A DNA stretch of 64,000 nt from Azorinus chamasolen (GCA_963576725.1 OY755252.1:52601059-52665058), one strand, 5' to 3'; shown: positions 31,795-42,844, numbered from the stretch's first letter. Made by a program: numbers and translations. Notes: generated from the sequence alone by a model not told the origin.

Positions 31795-32062
31795 TTGTGT
31801 TCTTGTTACATAAGATAGGTGCACAAGGTAGATAACAATTCTCCTTGTTACATAAGATAGGTTCACAAGGTAGATAACAATTCTCCTTGTTACATAAGAT
31901 AGGTGCACAAGGTAGATAACAATTCTCCTTATTACTTTAGATAGGTGCAAAATGTAGATAAGAATTCTCCTTGTTATACAAGATAGGTGCACAAGGTAGA
32001 TAACAATTCTCCTTGATACATAAGATAGGTGAACATGGTAGATAACAATTATGCCCTGCTAC
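31795..32062. repeat. 44-bp minisatellite, about 6 units
   Basis: Each unit contains TTACATAAGATAGGTGCACA and GTAGATAACAATTCTCC. It is the regular, recently expanded end of a larger degenerate satellite that continues to about 35240. Confidence 0.9.
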
Positions 32063-32234
32063 ACAAGATAGAATGCATCTTAGTACGATAAACTTAGAGC
32101 TCTTTCTGCATTAGATAGCTCAGAGTTATCCTTATTACATAAGATGACTTAAAGTTTTTGCTAATGTAAGATAGCATAGTTATCTCTGTTGCATCAGATA
32201 ACTTAGAGTTCTTGCTACATAAGGTAGCATTTTT

Positions 32235-32627
32235 ATGCCCCCCATCAAATCTGCGGGGCATATTGTTTTTGCCCTGTCTGCCTGTCTGTTTGTCACCAAC
32301 TGTAACATTGGTCATAACTTTTGAGCCATTACAGATAGAAACTTGATATTTGGCATGCATATGTATCTCTCATAAAGCCTCACATTTTTAGGGGTGACAT
32401 GTCATGGTCAAGGTCATCCTTCAAGGTCAGAGGTCAAATATATAGGTCAAACCACCGACTTAAACATTGGCCATAACTTTTCAACCAGTAAAGATAGAGA
32501 CTTGATATTTGGCATGTATGTGTATCTCATGAAGCTGCACATTTTGAGGGGTGACATGTCAAGGTCATTCTTCAGGGTCAGACGTCAAATTGGACGGAGG
32601 CCTGGTGTTTCACAAACATATCTTGTT
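32235..32627 (+). mobile_element. Helentron-like element L (ATGCCCCCC family)
   Basis: The 5' palindrome ATGCCCCCCATC...GCGGGGCAT is followed by a CTGTCTGCCTGTCTG tract and two degenerate units ('cataacttttgagcc', 'agacttgatatttggcatg', 'aaggtca'). It ends with the hairpin TGTTTCACAAACA, then TATCTTGTT. The inverted 5' copy is degraded. A 3' fragment of the same family lies at 61770-61927. Confidence 0.7.
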
Positions 32628-34030
32628 ATCTCTGTTACATAAGATAGCTTAGAGTTTTTGCTATATAAGGCAGCATAGTTATCTCCTATGTTTTACATAA
32701 GATACAATTTCTTGCTACATAAATTAGCATAGTTATCTCTGTTGCCTAAGATAGCATAGCGTAGAGTTCTTGCTACATAAGATAGCATAGTTATCTCTGT
32801 TACATCACATAGTTTGGAAGTCTTGCTACATAAGATAGCATAGTTATGTCTGTTACATCACATAGCTTGGAGGTCTTGCTACATAAGCTAGCATAGTTAT
32901 GTCTGTTACATCACATAGCTTGGAGGTCTTGCTACATAAGATAGCATAGTTATGTCTGTTACATCACATATATTGGTGGTCTTGCTACATAAGATAGCAT
33001 AATTTTGTCTGTTACATCACATAGTTTGGAAGTCTTGCTACATAAGATAGCATAGTTATGTCTGTTACATCACATAGCTTGGAGATCTTGCTACATAAGA
33101 TAGCATAGTTATGTCTGTTACATCTCATAGCTTATAGTTCTTGCTACATAAGGTAGCATAGTTATCTCTGCTACATAAGATAGCTTAGAGTTCTTGCTGC
33201 ATAAGTGTAACTTATTTCTGATATGTAAGATAGCTTTGAGTTTGCCCTGCCACATAGGATTAATTACCGTAGATGTTTGCGTGCTAAATACCATTGAAAT
33301 ATTGAGACTGTCACAGTAGCTCTGGAATAGAGCTTTGGCCTTGAATGTGGGAGGTCACAGGTATGATGATACTAGAAACTTTATGATCAACATTAAAACA
33401 GTAGTATTAGGACCTGTCAGCAGAGTCCTATAACAGTGTATTTGTGCACTGAGTCTGCTTTGTAAAATTGAAAACTTGTTGATGCTAGGATAAACTGAAA
33501 TTTAAGATAGCATAGAGTTCTTGTTACTTTTATAAGACAGCTTAACGTTCTCCCTGCTACAAAAGACAGCTTGTTCCATGCTAGGTAGAATAGCTTAAGG
33601 TTATTTCTGCTATATAAAACAGCTTGTTCCATGCTAGGTAAAATAGCTCAAAGTTCTCCCTGTTACATAAGATCGCATGCTCTATGCTAGGAAAAATAGC
33701 TTAAAGTTCTCCCTGCTTCATAGTACAGCTTACTCCATGCTAGGTAAAATAGCTTAAAGTTCTCCCCCTACATAAGGTAGTGTAGATTTCTCTTTTGCTA
33801 TATAAGACAGTTTAGAATTGTGTTTGCTACATAAGATGATTTAGATTTATCTATGCTACATGAGCTAGTGTAGAATATGCTTCATAAGATAGTTTAGTGT
33901 TCTGGCTACTCTATGTTGCTCATAGCTCTCATTGTCACATAAGATAGTTATGTATTCTCTCTGCTTTATTAGATAGCATAGAGTTCTCTGTGGTACATAA
34001 GATAGTTTAGTGTTATCTTGGCTACACTAT

Positions 34031-34935
34031 CAGTGTTCAATCTAGGCTGCGCCATTGCAGAATTGGCCCCCTAAAGCCGCCCTTTTTTACCAAATGGTGC
34101 ATAATTAATACCATTGTTGGCCCAACGGGTGCATTTCGAAATTCAATTTCCTTTTTTCAGTATTGTTCGTTCTTTGTGTTTCTTGCGTCCTTTGCGTATC
34201 TAAATGCACACACATAGACTGACACACAACCTATTTTGCTGCATCAGCGTGTACAGTAGTAAAATTCGATAACCACTCTGTGTTGGCATGGACTCAACTT
34301 TGTTACTACATATAGAATCTAGCCAGCATCGAAAAGATGTTAGAATTTCAGACTATTTTTCTGCCCCTTTGTCTAAATACTGAAGTCAGCGTATCAGAGA
34401 CATATCAAAATTCATTCATGATCATATGTGACACTTCTCATTGTAATAATTCAAATGAAAAACTGTCGAGAAACGTTGACATTGATTCAAAAAAGTGCAA
34501 GGAAGTTTCAGTTATTAATGGTTTAGTGATGGATGTTTAAAAAATACTGGATAGTTTTTATCAAGTTGATAGATTGTTGTTCCAGTCATTATATACAGTC
34601 TTATCAAAATGAGAATCAAAGATTAACTTCCAGTCTGACAAGGGTCAAATAATGTGAGAAAAACGGTAATAACGGTAGCGCCACACAACAAATTTCACCA
34701 GGCGTCGAGTCGTTTCGGACCCTTCATTTCGACCATTAGGCCAAGACAAACGTCTTGGATATAGTAAATTGGTAAATAATGTTTATGTTACATGTTTACC
34801 TGTCTTGTAAATAATGTTTATGTTACATGTTTACGTGTCTTTAACTTTGGCCCCCCAATTCATATGGATGGCCCCCTATAAGAAAGTCCATGGACCCGGA
34901 GGGCCCCCTCTGAGTTCAAGCTAGATTGAACACTG
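34031..34935. mobile_element. hAT-like element with perfect 15-bp ends
   Basis: CAGTGTTCAATCTAG (34031-34045) and CTAGATTGAACACTG (34921-34935) are exact inverted repeats. Adjacent satellite sequence shows CACTAT on the left and CACCAT on the right, a plausible worn target duplication. Subterminal C-rich words 'ggccccc' occur at both ends. A 67-codon frame at 34337-34540 (MLEFQTIFLPLCLNTEVSVS...) has no family I recognise and may be a transposase remnant. Confidence 0.8.
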
Positions 34936-35320
34936 CACCATGTTGCTCATTGTTCTCCTTGTTACATAAGATAGTTAAGTATTCTCTCTGCTACATGAGA
35001 TGTGTGCTACATAGCATAATTTAGTGTTCTTTTTGCTATGCTATGTTTCTCATAGTTCTCCTTGCTACATATGATAGTTTAATACTTTACTGGCTACTCT
35101 ATGCTGTTCATAGTTCTCTTTGTCACATAAGATAGTTTAGTATTCTCTCTGCTTCATCAGATAGCATAGAGTTCTGTGTCCTACATAGCACAGTTAAGTG
35201 TTCTGTTTTGTTGCTCATAGTTCTTGCCACATACATAGTTTGAAGCTCTCCTCTATAGCACAATGCAGCATGCTTTATTTCCATTCATTGTCATTTGTGT
35301 TTTGTATGAGATTGTATATA

Positions 35321-35628
35321 CAGTGGAACTTCGATATCTTGAACTCGGATAACTTGAACTGCGGGATAACTCGAAGTAAAAGATTTGTCCTTCCAAAATT
35401 TACAATACAGAATTGTTCTGAAATGTATCACTACACATATCTAGAAACACTTGTGACAGCTTAATGCAGGTCGAAAGTAATGCTGCATTATTTTAGACCT
35501 GCATTAAACTGTGAACTTCAAAAATTGTCAAGATTAGAAATTGGATGACTCAAACTTCTGTTATCTCCAATTAATTGGTATGGTCCCTTGTATGGTCCCT
35601 TGGAGTTTGAGATATTGAAGTTCAACTG
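35321..35628. mobile_element. pogo/Tigger-like MITE, 308 bp
   Basis: CAGTGGAACTTCGATATCTT at the left and GATATTGAAGTTCAACTG at the right are inverted repeats, flanked by TA duplications at 35319-35320 and 35629-35630. Inside sits the small AGCTTAATGCAGG palindrome (about 35458-35515), also found in other elements of this group. Confidence 0.85.
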
Positions 35629-35864
35629 TACAGTTGTGACTTTCCTATTTTATAATCAATTCATTTGTTTTGTACTGATTGCTTATGTTACTGTACATGG
35701 GGTACAGACAATTTGAGTGTAATAAAATGAGATGTGCAAACAGTTGAGCTCCAGACCATTCCAGATTACTTTCAATATGGCATATGACCAGGGTCTTTGC
35801 TGTTTGATTTTTGCCAGCATAGTAGTATTTAATCTGCCATTTTAAAAACAATTTTGACATTTTT

Positions 35865-36832
35865 AGCTCACCAGAGCACTTTTGTGCTCAGGGTGAGCTT
35901 TTGTGATCGCCTGATGTCCGTTGTCAGGGGTCAACAATTTCAACCTTTAAAAATCTTCTCCTCTGAATCTACAAGGTTCTCAGCTTTCATCTTTGGTACA
36001 TAGCATCATCTGTAGGTCCTCTACAAAAGTTATATGAATTATGCCCCTGGGGTCAAAATTGGCTCCGCCCCAGGGGTGTTCAGTTTTCAATAGAAACATG
36101 TAGTGAAAACTTTGAAAATCTTCTCCTCTGAAACTAGAAGGTTCTCAGCTTTCATATTTGGCACATAGCTTCAACTTCAGGTCTTCTACAAAAGTTATAT
36201 AAATTATGCCCCTAGGGTCAAAATTGGTCCCACCCAAGGGATTGCCAGTTTTTTGTAGCTGACTGCTTAAACAGCCCATGGGATCACTAGTTATGCATAG
36301 GAAAAACTTTAAAAACCTTCTTGTCAAAAACTACATGTCCCAGAGTTTAGATATTTGTTGTATATATTTACTTAGCATACCTTTATGATATTTGTTAGTA
36401 TCATGGTTCTGAGGCTAAAATTGGCCCTGCCCTGTGTATATAGACTTCTTCACATCAGAAACTACAGTTTAAAGGTCCCCCCTTAAATCAGACTGAGACT
36501 AGTCAGTGTGAGTGTTTATGTACGTTATTTATAAATTATGCCCCTGGAGTCAAAATTGACCCCGCCCCAGGGGTGGTCAGTTTTCAATAGAAACATATAG
36601 TAAAACTTTGAAGTTCTTCTCCTGAAGCTGGAATGTTCTCAGATTTCACATTTGGCACATAGCATCATGTTCAGGTCTACTACAAAAGTTATATAAATTA
36701 TGCCCCTGGGGTCAAAATTGGCTACACGCCAGGGGTGGTCAGTTTTCAATAGAAACATATAGTGAAAACTTTGAAAATCTTCTCCTCTGATTGTCTGGTG
36801 AGCGATGTTAGGGCCATTCTGGCCCTCTTGTT
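35865..36832 (+). mobile_element. AGCTCACC-family Helentron-like element, copy 5
   Basis: It begins with the 5' palindrome AGCTCACCAGAGCACT...GTGCTCAGGGTGAGCT and has about five core units, with a diverged block at 36250-36530 resembling 13595-13830. It ends TCTGGTGAGCGAT, a hairpin GGGCCATTCTGGCCC and TCTTGTT. Confidence 0.8.
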
Positions 36833-36954
36833 GATATTGACATTACTGCTACAACTTTTTCTGGATCCTGTATACCTTACCTTAGCTTGCAACCCAGATG
36901 CTATTTATATTCCCACAGACAAAGTATGGGGGGTATGTAGGAGTCAATATGTCT

Positions 36955-37215
36955 AAAGAGACAAGTCGTAACCCTGTCACTGTTGAATATTCATGCAAGA
37001 AATCATGAGATCATGAGATTACTGAACTTTTATAATGGCGTACATACACAATGGCATACATACACAGGAATTTTTGTATTGGTAGAAACTGTATCATCAT
37101 GGCATAAACAAGCAGAACAGACCCTGGTCAGATAGATCCTACAAGACCCATCTTATCTGGGTCTGCTGTTTGCAAAGAAATTAATAGGCAATTATATGAA
37201 GGAAAGGGTTAATAG
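36955..37215 (+). mobile_element. TTAACCC MITE
   Basis: It runs from 'aaccctgtcactgttgaatattcatgc' (left end worn) to GAAGGAAAGGGTTAA. The palindrome 'agatcctacaagacccatc' is in the right half. Confidence 0.65.
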
Positions 37216-37640
37216 TAGCCCCAATAAAGGGTTTGGTGGAGAAATGACACTTTTAGTATCTGAAATAATGTGAGCTCTGTCAAACACTTTTAGTATCTGA
37301 AATAATGTGAGCTCTGTCAAAAATGACGCATAGCCATTTACAAAACAGTGCAGGCTAAGATTAACACCCATATTGGAAATGCTGTTGGTATAAATGGCAC
37401 AACTGTTTATCTGATGCAGCATGGGGAACTCTGACAGTAGCTTATACCTTTACTGCATGAATATTCATGTAAGAAATAATGATCTCATTAATAGTAATTA
37501 CATTAATAGGACATGGACATTTTTGGCCATGACAGAAACTGTAGAGTGTAGAATCCATATTAAATAATAAGGAAACAGAGCAGACCCTGATCCTACAGGA
37601 GCCATCTGATCTGTGTCTACTCTGTTTGCAAAGGTGTAGA

Positions 37641-38680
37641 AATAGAGAATAATAGGTTAGTGCCGTAGATGGGACGCCTTTATCCGACAAGGGGAGAAAA
37701 CTGTTTTCTCTCCGAGTCGGATAAAGGCGTCCCATCTACGGCACTAACCTATTATTCTATTTATCCAGTCAATTTAGTTATATCTTTTTACATAGACTCA
37801 TAAAACATACGAATATTGAAATAATTTGCATTGAAAATGCGGTTTTTCGATCAACGGACCTCCCTTTTTATTTCCGTTCTAAAGACGTAAACAATGAGCT
37901 ACCGCAGAGGAAAATAGTTTCGATACTTACAATACAAGAAAATAGTTTCGATACTTACAATACAAGACGGGAAAACGTGCTTGAATTTGAAAAATAAGAT
38001 CATTTGAATCGAGAGTCGATATGTTAATTCAAACAGACATGGTTATTATTCTACCGGAGGCTCTACATGCAAATTCGAGTTCCGTCGTCTCGGTGTCTAT
38101 TTTTAGATAGGGCTAACGTCACTCGTCAATGGAACTGAACAGGCTATATTTAGGTCTATGACCATCACCGCCCTTGTAAGAGTTTATCGATTAAATTATC
38201 ATGAGAGTGATAAATGTTTTAATGAAGTTTTATTGTTTTATTTTAATTTTTAAAAAAAAAACGCGTCAATATAGTAGCATGGTAACTTTATATACATCTT
38301 AAATTTCGCTTACAGTATGTCTGGCCCGATAGCGTAGTGGTTACGATGGTCGCTTATCGTACAGTCAGCCATGGTTCGATTCTCACCACTGACAAATCTT
38401 TTTTTTCTCTTTTTCCTTTCTATTATTTTTTTAAATGACGGTTCGGGTTTTTACTTGGATACTTAATGATAATTATCCATATTAAGTGTTTTTTCTTTCA
38501 ATTTAATACGTTATTTTTGGTAAAACAATTTTGAAGAAAAATTAAAAATAGTTCCTGTTGTAAGAAGAAATTCCTACACCTACTATACAAATAAACCTCT
38601 ACTGTACGTATAAACTTAGGTTTATTATGCTACCCCTTTATTACGTCACTAGCGGCTGTAGTGACGGGATAAAGGTGTAT
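37641..38680. mobile_element. insertion beginning with a ~50-bp-arm hairpin
   Basis: Near-perfect arms at about 37641-37692 and 37703-37761 share TAGTGCCGTAGATGGGACGC and its complement. The far end has a second hairpin, GTCACTAGCGGCTGTAGTGAC (about 38647-38667). Between them are AT-rich sequence and a tRNA-like segment. The element class is unknown to me. Confidence 0.6.
38326..38395 (+). repeat. tRNA-like segment, possible SINE head
   Basis: TAGCGTAGTGGTTA (38330-38343) matches a pol III A box, and GGTTCGATTCT (38373-38383) matches a B box, 43 bp apart. The acceptor and T stems do not pair well, so it is not a functional tRNA as read. A tRNA-derived SINE promoter is the likely explanation. 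Confidence 0.45.
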
Positions 38681-38786
38681 TATGGAGTAAAGGGTTATCC
38701 GAGTCTAGGCATTGTGCAGATGTGAGTGTTGTTTTCTGTTCCTATGATATGATTTCATATGATTGTTTTGATGCCAAGGTTCTTTG

Positions 38787-39038
38787 TTAACCCTTTACCT
38801 CATAGATACTCTTTTTTATGCCATTGCAAATAGGATAGACCCAGATCATACAGCTCCTGTAGGTAAAAGTTGTTTGATCAGGGTCTGCTATGTTTGGTTT
38901 GGAAAATATATATACATACGTATGATTTTACCATAGTCAGAAATTCTAATGTTCATAATGCTTTTATATAAAAAAACAATTAATTATTATTTGTAGAGTG
39001 ATTATTTCTTATATGAATATTCATGAGATAAAGGGTTA
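38787..39038 (-). mobile_element. TTAACCC MITE, 252 bp
   Basis: TTAACCCTTTACCTCATAGA to GAGATAAAGGGTTAA, with the palindrome near the left end ('cagctcctgtaggtaaaag', about 38858). Both TTAA ends are intact. Confidence 0.8.
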
Positions 39039-39079
39039 AAAGCATATGGCTGTTGCTGATTTGTTTTTTGCTACACGCA

Positions 39080-39225
39080 GAGCAACAGATAATGTGCGTA
39101 CTCAAATACTATAAGTGTCCTTTCTCCACCAAACCCTATGTCGTGACCACTCTTTAGAATCGTCACGTAGGGTTTGATCTAAAGAGTGGTCACAACATAG
39201 GGTATAGTGGTGAAATAAGGAAGTT
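39080..39225 (+). mobile_element. foldback MITE ('AACAGATAA' family)
   Basis: AGAGCAACAGATAATGTGCG leads into 'ccaccaaaccctatgtcgtg' and 'accactctttagaat', followed by their inverted copies 'aaagagtggtcacaaca' and 'agggtatagtggtgaa'. It is the most complete copy of the element also seen at 3405 and 18080. Confidence 0.75.
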
Positions 39226-39305
39226 ATTCATTAAACATTTTTAATTACGCATCTTATCTGGATTTTGTACACGTTTTATAATTTGCTTGTATTTTTGTTT
39301 GTTAG

Positions 39306-39341
39306 TGTCTAGCTTGCCAGAGATAGACTGGGATGATACAT
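39306..39341 (+). CDS. TDRD7-like exon 9: short acidic exon
   Basis: A 36-nt exon. The acceptor ttgtttgttag follows a good pyrimidine tract and the donor is a perfect GTAAGT at 39342. It completes valine 314 and codes for residues 315-325 (SSLPEIDWDDT) plus one base of codon 326. Phase 1 in, phase 1 out joins exons 8 and 10. The nearby AG at 39311-39312 would put a stop in frame. The small size makes this call less certain than the others; skipping it would preserve the frame. Confidence 0.7.
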
Positions 39342-39384
39342 GTAAGTTGAAGTGTTGTAGATTTTGTAGATTTTGATTTAGAAT

Positions 39385-39545
39385 ACAGTAGAGCCTGTCT
39401 TAAGCTGCCGTCAAAAAGGTCTAATTATCGGTCTGTAAGGCAGTTATTAGCTTAATGCAGGTCAAAAGTATTGCAGGTAGCTCCTGCATTAAGCATCCAC
39501 CTGCATTTTAAGACTCCTATGTTCAATAGATGAATGGCCGCTTAG
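39385..39545. mobile_element. CAGTAGAGCCTGTCTTAA-type MITE
   Basis: The TACAGTAGAGCCTGTCTTAA left end and 'agcttaatgcaggtc' palindrome arms are recognisable. The right end is worn ('gctgcatt' / 'ttaggacaatttct'). Confidence 0.55.
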
Positions 39546-39639
39546 GACAATTTCTACTGATGTGTTATTATTAGCTCTTTGCATGTGAAAGAATGGTCTT
39601 AAAGTCACATTCTTAAAGTCACTCTCTTATACATGAATA

Positions 39640-39810
39640 CTTATTAACTCTTTGCATGCTAGCTGCAAAACTGTAATTACCAGTGCAAACTGTTAGGACC
39701 CAGATCAGATGCTGCATTATGTGGTGTCTCATTAGGATCCAAACTGTTAGGATCCAGATCAGATGCTGCATGATGTGGTGTCTCATCAGCATCCAAACTG
39801 TTTGAAACTG
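39640..39810. repeat. palindromic 'CTTTGCATGCTAG...CAAACTGTT' repeat, partly duplicated
   Basis: Three near copies of AAACTGTTAGGATCCAGATC, then 'agatgctgcatgatgtggtgtc', occur in tandem. Relatives sit at 21256, 39970-40090, 41290-41420, 48090-48150 and 51670-51735. Confidence 0.6.
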
Positions 39811-40299
39811 ACTATATTTTTGCATAGAAATTAGAGAAATTTTATTTCAAAGATTGAAGCAGATGGCAATTGTTGCAGAATAATTACTTAGAATGCAAAG
39901 AGTTTTAAAAGTAAAGTGTTGAGAATATATAGGAGAGGACACATTTTGCACAGCACACATGACAGTAACTTAGCATACAACGAGCTAACCCTTATCCGGC
40001 TGTCTGAGACCTGATGAGAATTTGCAAACAGCTTCGATCCAGATGAGACTCCCAAGTAACTCGACGTCTAATCAGGATTTCCAGGCTGTTTGACACTTGG
40101 TGAAAGGTTTTTGCAGGATTGTTCGAATCTGAAGTAGTCAAAATTGCACCAGGTCCAAATTTGAGCAGACTTTATTTTTTTTGCCAGCGGAGGAAGGGTG
40201 TATATGGTGATGGGCTGATGTATTCTTTGAGTAACTTATTTACTATTCCAACATGTCAGTACCCATCTTTGGTTGTAAAATGATATTCAGTACTTATCC

Positions 40300-41035
40300 C
40301 TTTACTCCATTAATACGCCTTCCTATGCCTTTGCAAACAGAGTAGATCCAGATCAGATGGCTCCTGTAGGAGCCATCTGATTAGGGTCTGCTCTGTTTGC
40401 TTATGAAATAATATTGATGTGATGGCTAAAACTTCATGCATCATTATATAAAATAAACTTATTAATATTCATGATGTCATTATACCCCCACAAGCATGTT
40501 GAGAGGGCATACAAATCACCCTGTCCGGCGGGCGGGCGTACGTTTTGTCGGTCAACATTTGAATATGGGTAGTTGATGTCGCAAACTCCTCCTTCAATTT
40601 TAAAGTTATTGAATTTATATTTGGTCTGCATAATAACCATTATGGTAGATGTTCAAGACCTAATTTGCAATTGTTTAGCACTGGGAATTGCAGAATTATC
40701 TCCCCTTGAAATTTGAGTATTTTTTGGTCATTTTTTGTGAAACATGGGGAGTTTGTGTCGCAAACTCCTCCTTTAATTTGAAAGTTATTGAATTGATATT
40801 TGCCATATATAAAAAACCTTGAATAGTAGATGCCCAAGACATAATTTTTATATGTTTAGTTGCAAGCATTACAGAATTATTTACCATTTAACTTTTTGTG
40901 TTTTGGTCCTGTTATAATAGGTAGTTTGTGTCACAAACTTGGATTTGCAATCAAAAATGTTGTGCGGGGGTATTCATCACCTTTAGTGATAATTCTAGTT
41001 ATTTCTAACATTAATATTCATGGGGTAAAGTGGTT
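40300..41035 (-). mobile_element. TTAACCC MITE interrupted by element K
   Basis: The left part is 'ttatccctttactccattaa' and the palindrome GGCTCCTGTAGGAGCC (about 40361-40376). The copy breaks at 'gatgtcat' (40480) and resumes at 'atttctaacattaatattca' (41001), ending 'ggggtaaagtggttaa'. Confidence 0.75.
40481..41000 (+). mobile_element. Helentron-like element K (TACCCCC family)
   Basis: 5' TATACCCCCACAAGC...GAGAGGGCATA, a GGCGGGCGGGCG-like tract and two or three degenerate units shared with element J. It ends GCGGGGGTATTC, the hairpin ATCACCTTTAGTGAT and ATTCTAGTT. It sits inside a MITE, which allows its boundaries to be read. Confidence 0.8.
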
Positions 41036-41114
41036 AAGTATAATGAAATTACACAATAGACGGAGTGGTTATTTTATTAATCCTTTCCCTCATATACACA
41101 CATTTTTTTAATTT

Positions 41115-41145
41115 TTTATTTTTTTTTGGGGGGGGGGGGGGGGGC
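41115..41145. repeat. poly-T / poly-G low-complexity tract
   Basis: A T-rich stretch is followed by about 16 consecutive G. It may be unstable or an assembly-sensitive spot. Confidence 0.8.
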
Positions 41146-41504
41146 ATTCTTGTAAACAGAGTTAATGTCTGGTCTGTCTGATCAGGGTCCGGGGTCTGGT
41201 CTGTCTGAACAGGGTCTGGTCTGATTATGGAATAATACAGAATTGATATCGAAGTTTGTATCACTTCCAAAAGTTTCATTGTACCTCTTATCCAGACCTG
41301 ACTGGCATTTGTAAAGATATTGGGTCAAGATGAGGTGATGATTTAACTCACATCTCAACAGCATTCAAGTTGTTTCACACTTGGTCAGTTGTTTCTAGAC
41401 AACTTGAAGAAATTAAAACTATTCAAACATTGTAACAGATCAGAGAGTGAGCAGACATTGAGCTGCGCCTTGGGGTAAATATACCAATTCTCGGGCTGAC
41501 AATA

Positions 41505-41735
41505 TCCTCTATCACCCGACAGCTATGTGTTAATTATATAATGAAATAATTACATCATGAATATTAACTAGATTAACTGTTATAATAGCACATGGAAGAA
41601 ACTGTAGAATCATATCTACATTATATCATAAGCAAACAGAGCAGACCCTGATTGGACAGCTCCTGAAGGAGCCATCTGATCTGGGTCTACTCTGTTTTCA
41701 AAGGCATAGACTGATGTATAAGGTCAAGGATTAAT
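41505..41735 (+). mobile_element. TTAACCC MITE, worn copy
   Basis: Words 'gaaataattacatcatgaat', 'gcaaacagagcagaccctga' and the palindrome AGCTCCTGAAGGAGCC are present. The terminal motif has decayed to 'aaggtcaaggattaa'. Confidence 0.65.
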
Positions 41736-41974
41736 ATAATTACATGTATTAGCATTTTGTATATTGTATGATTCTGTTTTTACTGTGGACTCTTTCAAAT
41801 ATTTCAAGAACTTTGCATTCAGAAATAAGTAGATATTTTATCTTCATTGTATATGGGTTTTTGGATTTCGGATGTAACCGACATGCTGCAAAAATTATGT
41901 ATATATATGTAAGTGTACTGACCCATGAAATATATGCACAGGTCCATGGTCAGAAAAATCATACAATACCATGT

Positions 41975-42180
41975 ACAGTATAATTTCGATATTTCGAAAT
42001 TTTAGTTATGAAGAATTGATGCCTTTTTTAGGCAGGCGACTGCTTAATGCAGGGTGAAAGTCATGTAGGAAACTGGAGGAGGTATCTGCATGACTTTCAA
42101 TCTGCATTGAGCTGCCACCAGTCCTGTCTTAAAGACCGATAATGAGATTTGCTTGCCTTTTTGTTTTTACTGTATTCATA
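41975..42180. mobile_element. CAGTATAATTTCGA-type MITE with AGCTTAATGCAGG palindrome
   Basis: GTACAGTATAATTTCGATAT at the left, central arms 'gcttaatgcagggtgaaagt' and 'actttcaatctgcatt', and 'ttttactgta' at the right. Confidence 0.65.
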
Positions 42181-42421
42181 TTGATTGATATAAGCTGTTA
42201 TGTGGATAATACAATTCAATTTTTCCTTAGGTTTGTTTGATAAAACTATCATATAGAAGTCATTCTAATTACAATGTACATCATTGTTTGTATGTCAGTA
42301 TATTTGGCATGCCTATGATATTTTGTTTACACATGTACTTTACTAATAACCCTTTACTCTATGAATATTCATGCTTGATTCAGACCATTTTTGATTTTAT
42401 TTATATTAAAAATTCTTGTTA

Positions 42422-42678
42422 TAACCCTTTCCCTGTTGAATAATCATGTTAGAAATAATGACATCATGAATATTTATAAGCTGATTTTTTATACTGGCAT
42501 GCAATGTATATGAACAAGACATTTTGGTATTGATAGAAACAGTAGTGTCAGATCTATTATAATTTCATAAGCAAAAAGAGGAGATCCTGATCAGACGGCT
42601 CCTATAGGAGCTGTCTGATCTGGGTCTACTGTTTTTAAAAAAGTCTTGAAAACACCTTGATATGAGGGAAAGGGTTAA
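42422..42678 (+). mobile_element. TTAACCC MITE, 257 bp
   Basis: ATAACCCTTTCCCTGTTGAA to GAGGGAAAGGGTTAA. The palindrome CGGCTCCTATAGGAGCTG lies in the right half (about 42597). Confidence 0.8.
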
Positions 42679-42699
42679 AAGTGTGAATGAGTCAATTTA

Positions 42700-42842
42700 T
42701 TGCTGTGGCAGAAAAGAATCAGATGTGTCACATATAAAGCAAACAGCATGGACCCTGATCAGACAGATCCTACAGGAGCTGTCTGATCTGGATCTACTCT
42801 GCAAAGGTATCGGAAGGCAGGATCATGGAATAAAGGGATACA
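42700..42842 (+). mobile_element. TTAACCC MITE, right-half fragment
   Basis: Only the palindrome region ('cagatcctacaggagctgtc') and the end 'catggaataaagggata' remain. Confidence 0.55.
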
Positions 42843-42844
42843 CT

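Larger units (their letters stand above)
32063..35240. repeat. degenerate ~50-bp ATAAGATAGC satellite with two nested insertions
   Basis: Units read roughly CTTGCTACATAAGATAGCAT and AGTTATCTCTGTTACATC. The array is most regular at 32780-33140 (about 57 bp per unit) and loosely conserved elsewhere. It is interrupted by element L (32235-32627), single-copy-looking sequence (about 33250-33480) and a hAT-like element (34031-34935). It occupies much of intron 8. Confidence 0.8.
37437..38695 (+). mobile_element. TTAACCC MITE interrupted by a ~1-kb hairpin element
   Basis: The left part runs from 'atacctttactgcatgaata' through the palindrome (about 37575-37625). The right end, 'gtattatggagtaaagggtta', appears only at about 38675-38695. 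Everything between about 37641 and 38680 is a later insertion. Confidence 0.65.

Noticed and set aside
31795..33250. CRISPR-like array
   Set aside because: Repeats are directly tandem and degenerate with no unique spacers, and the context is a eukaryotic intron.
38326..38395. Functional tRNA gene
   Set aside because: A and B boxes are present, but acceptor and T-arm stems do not pair.
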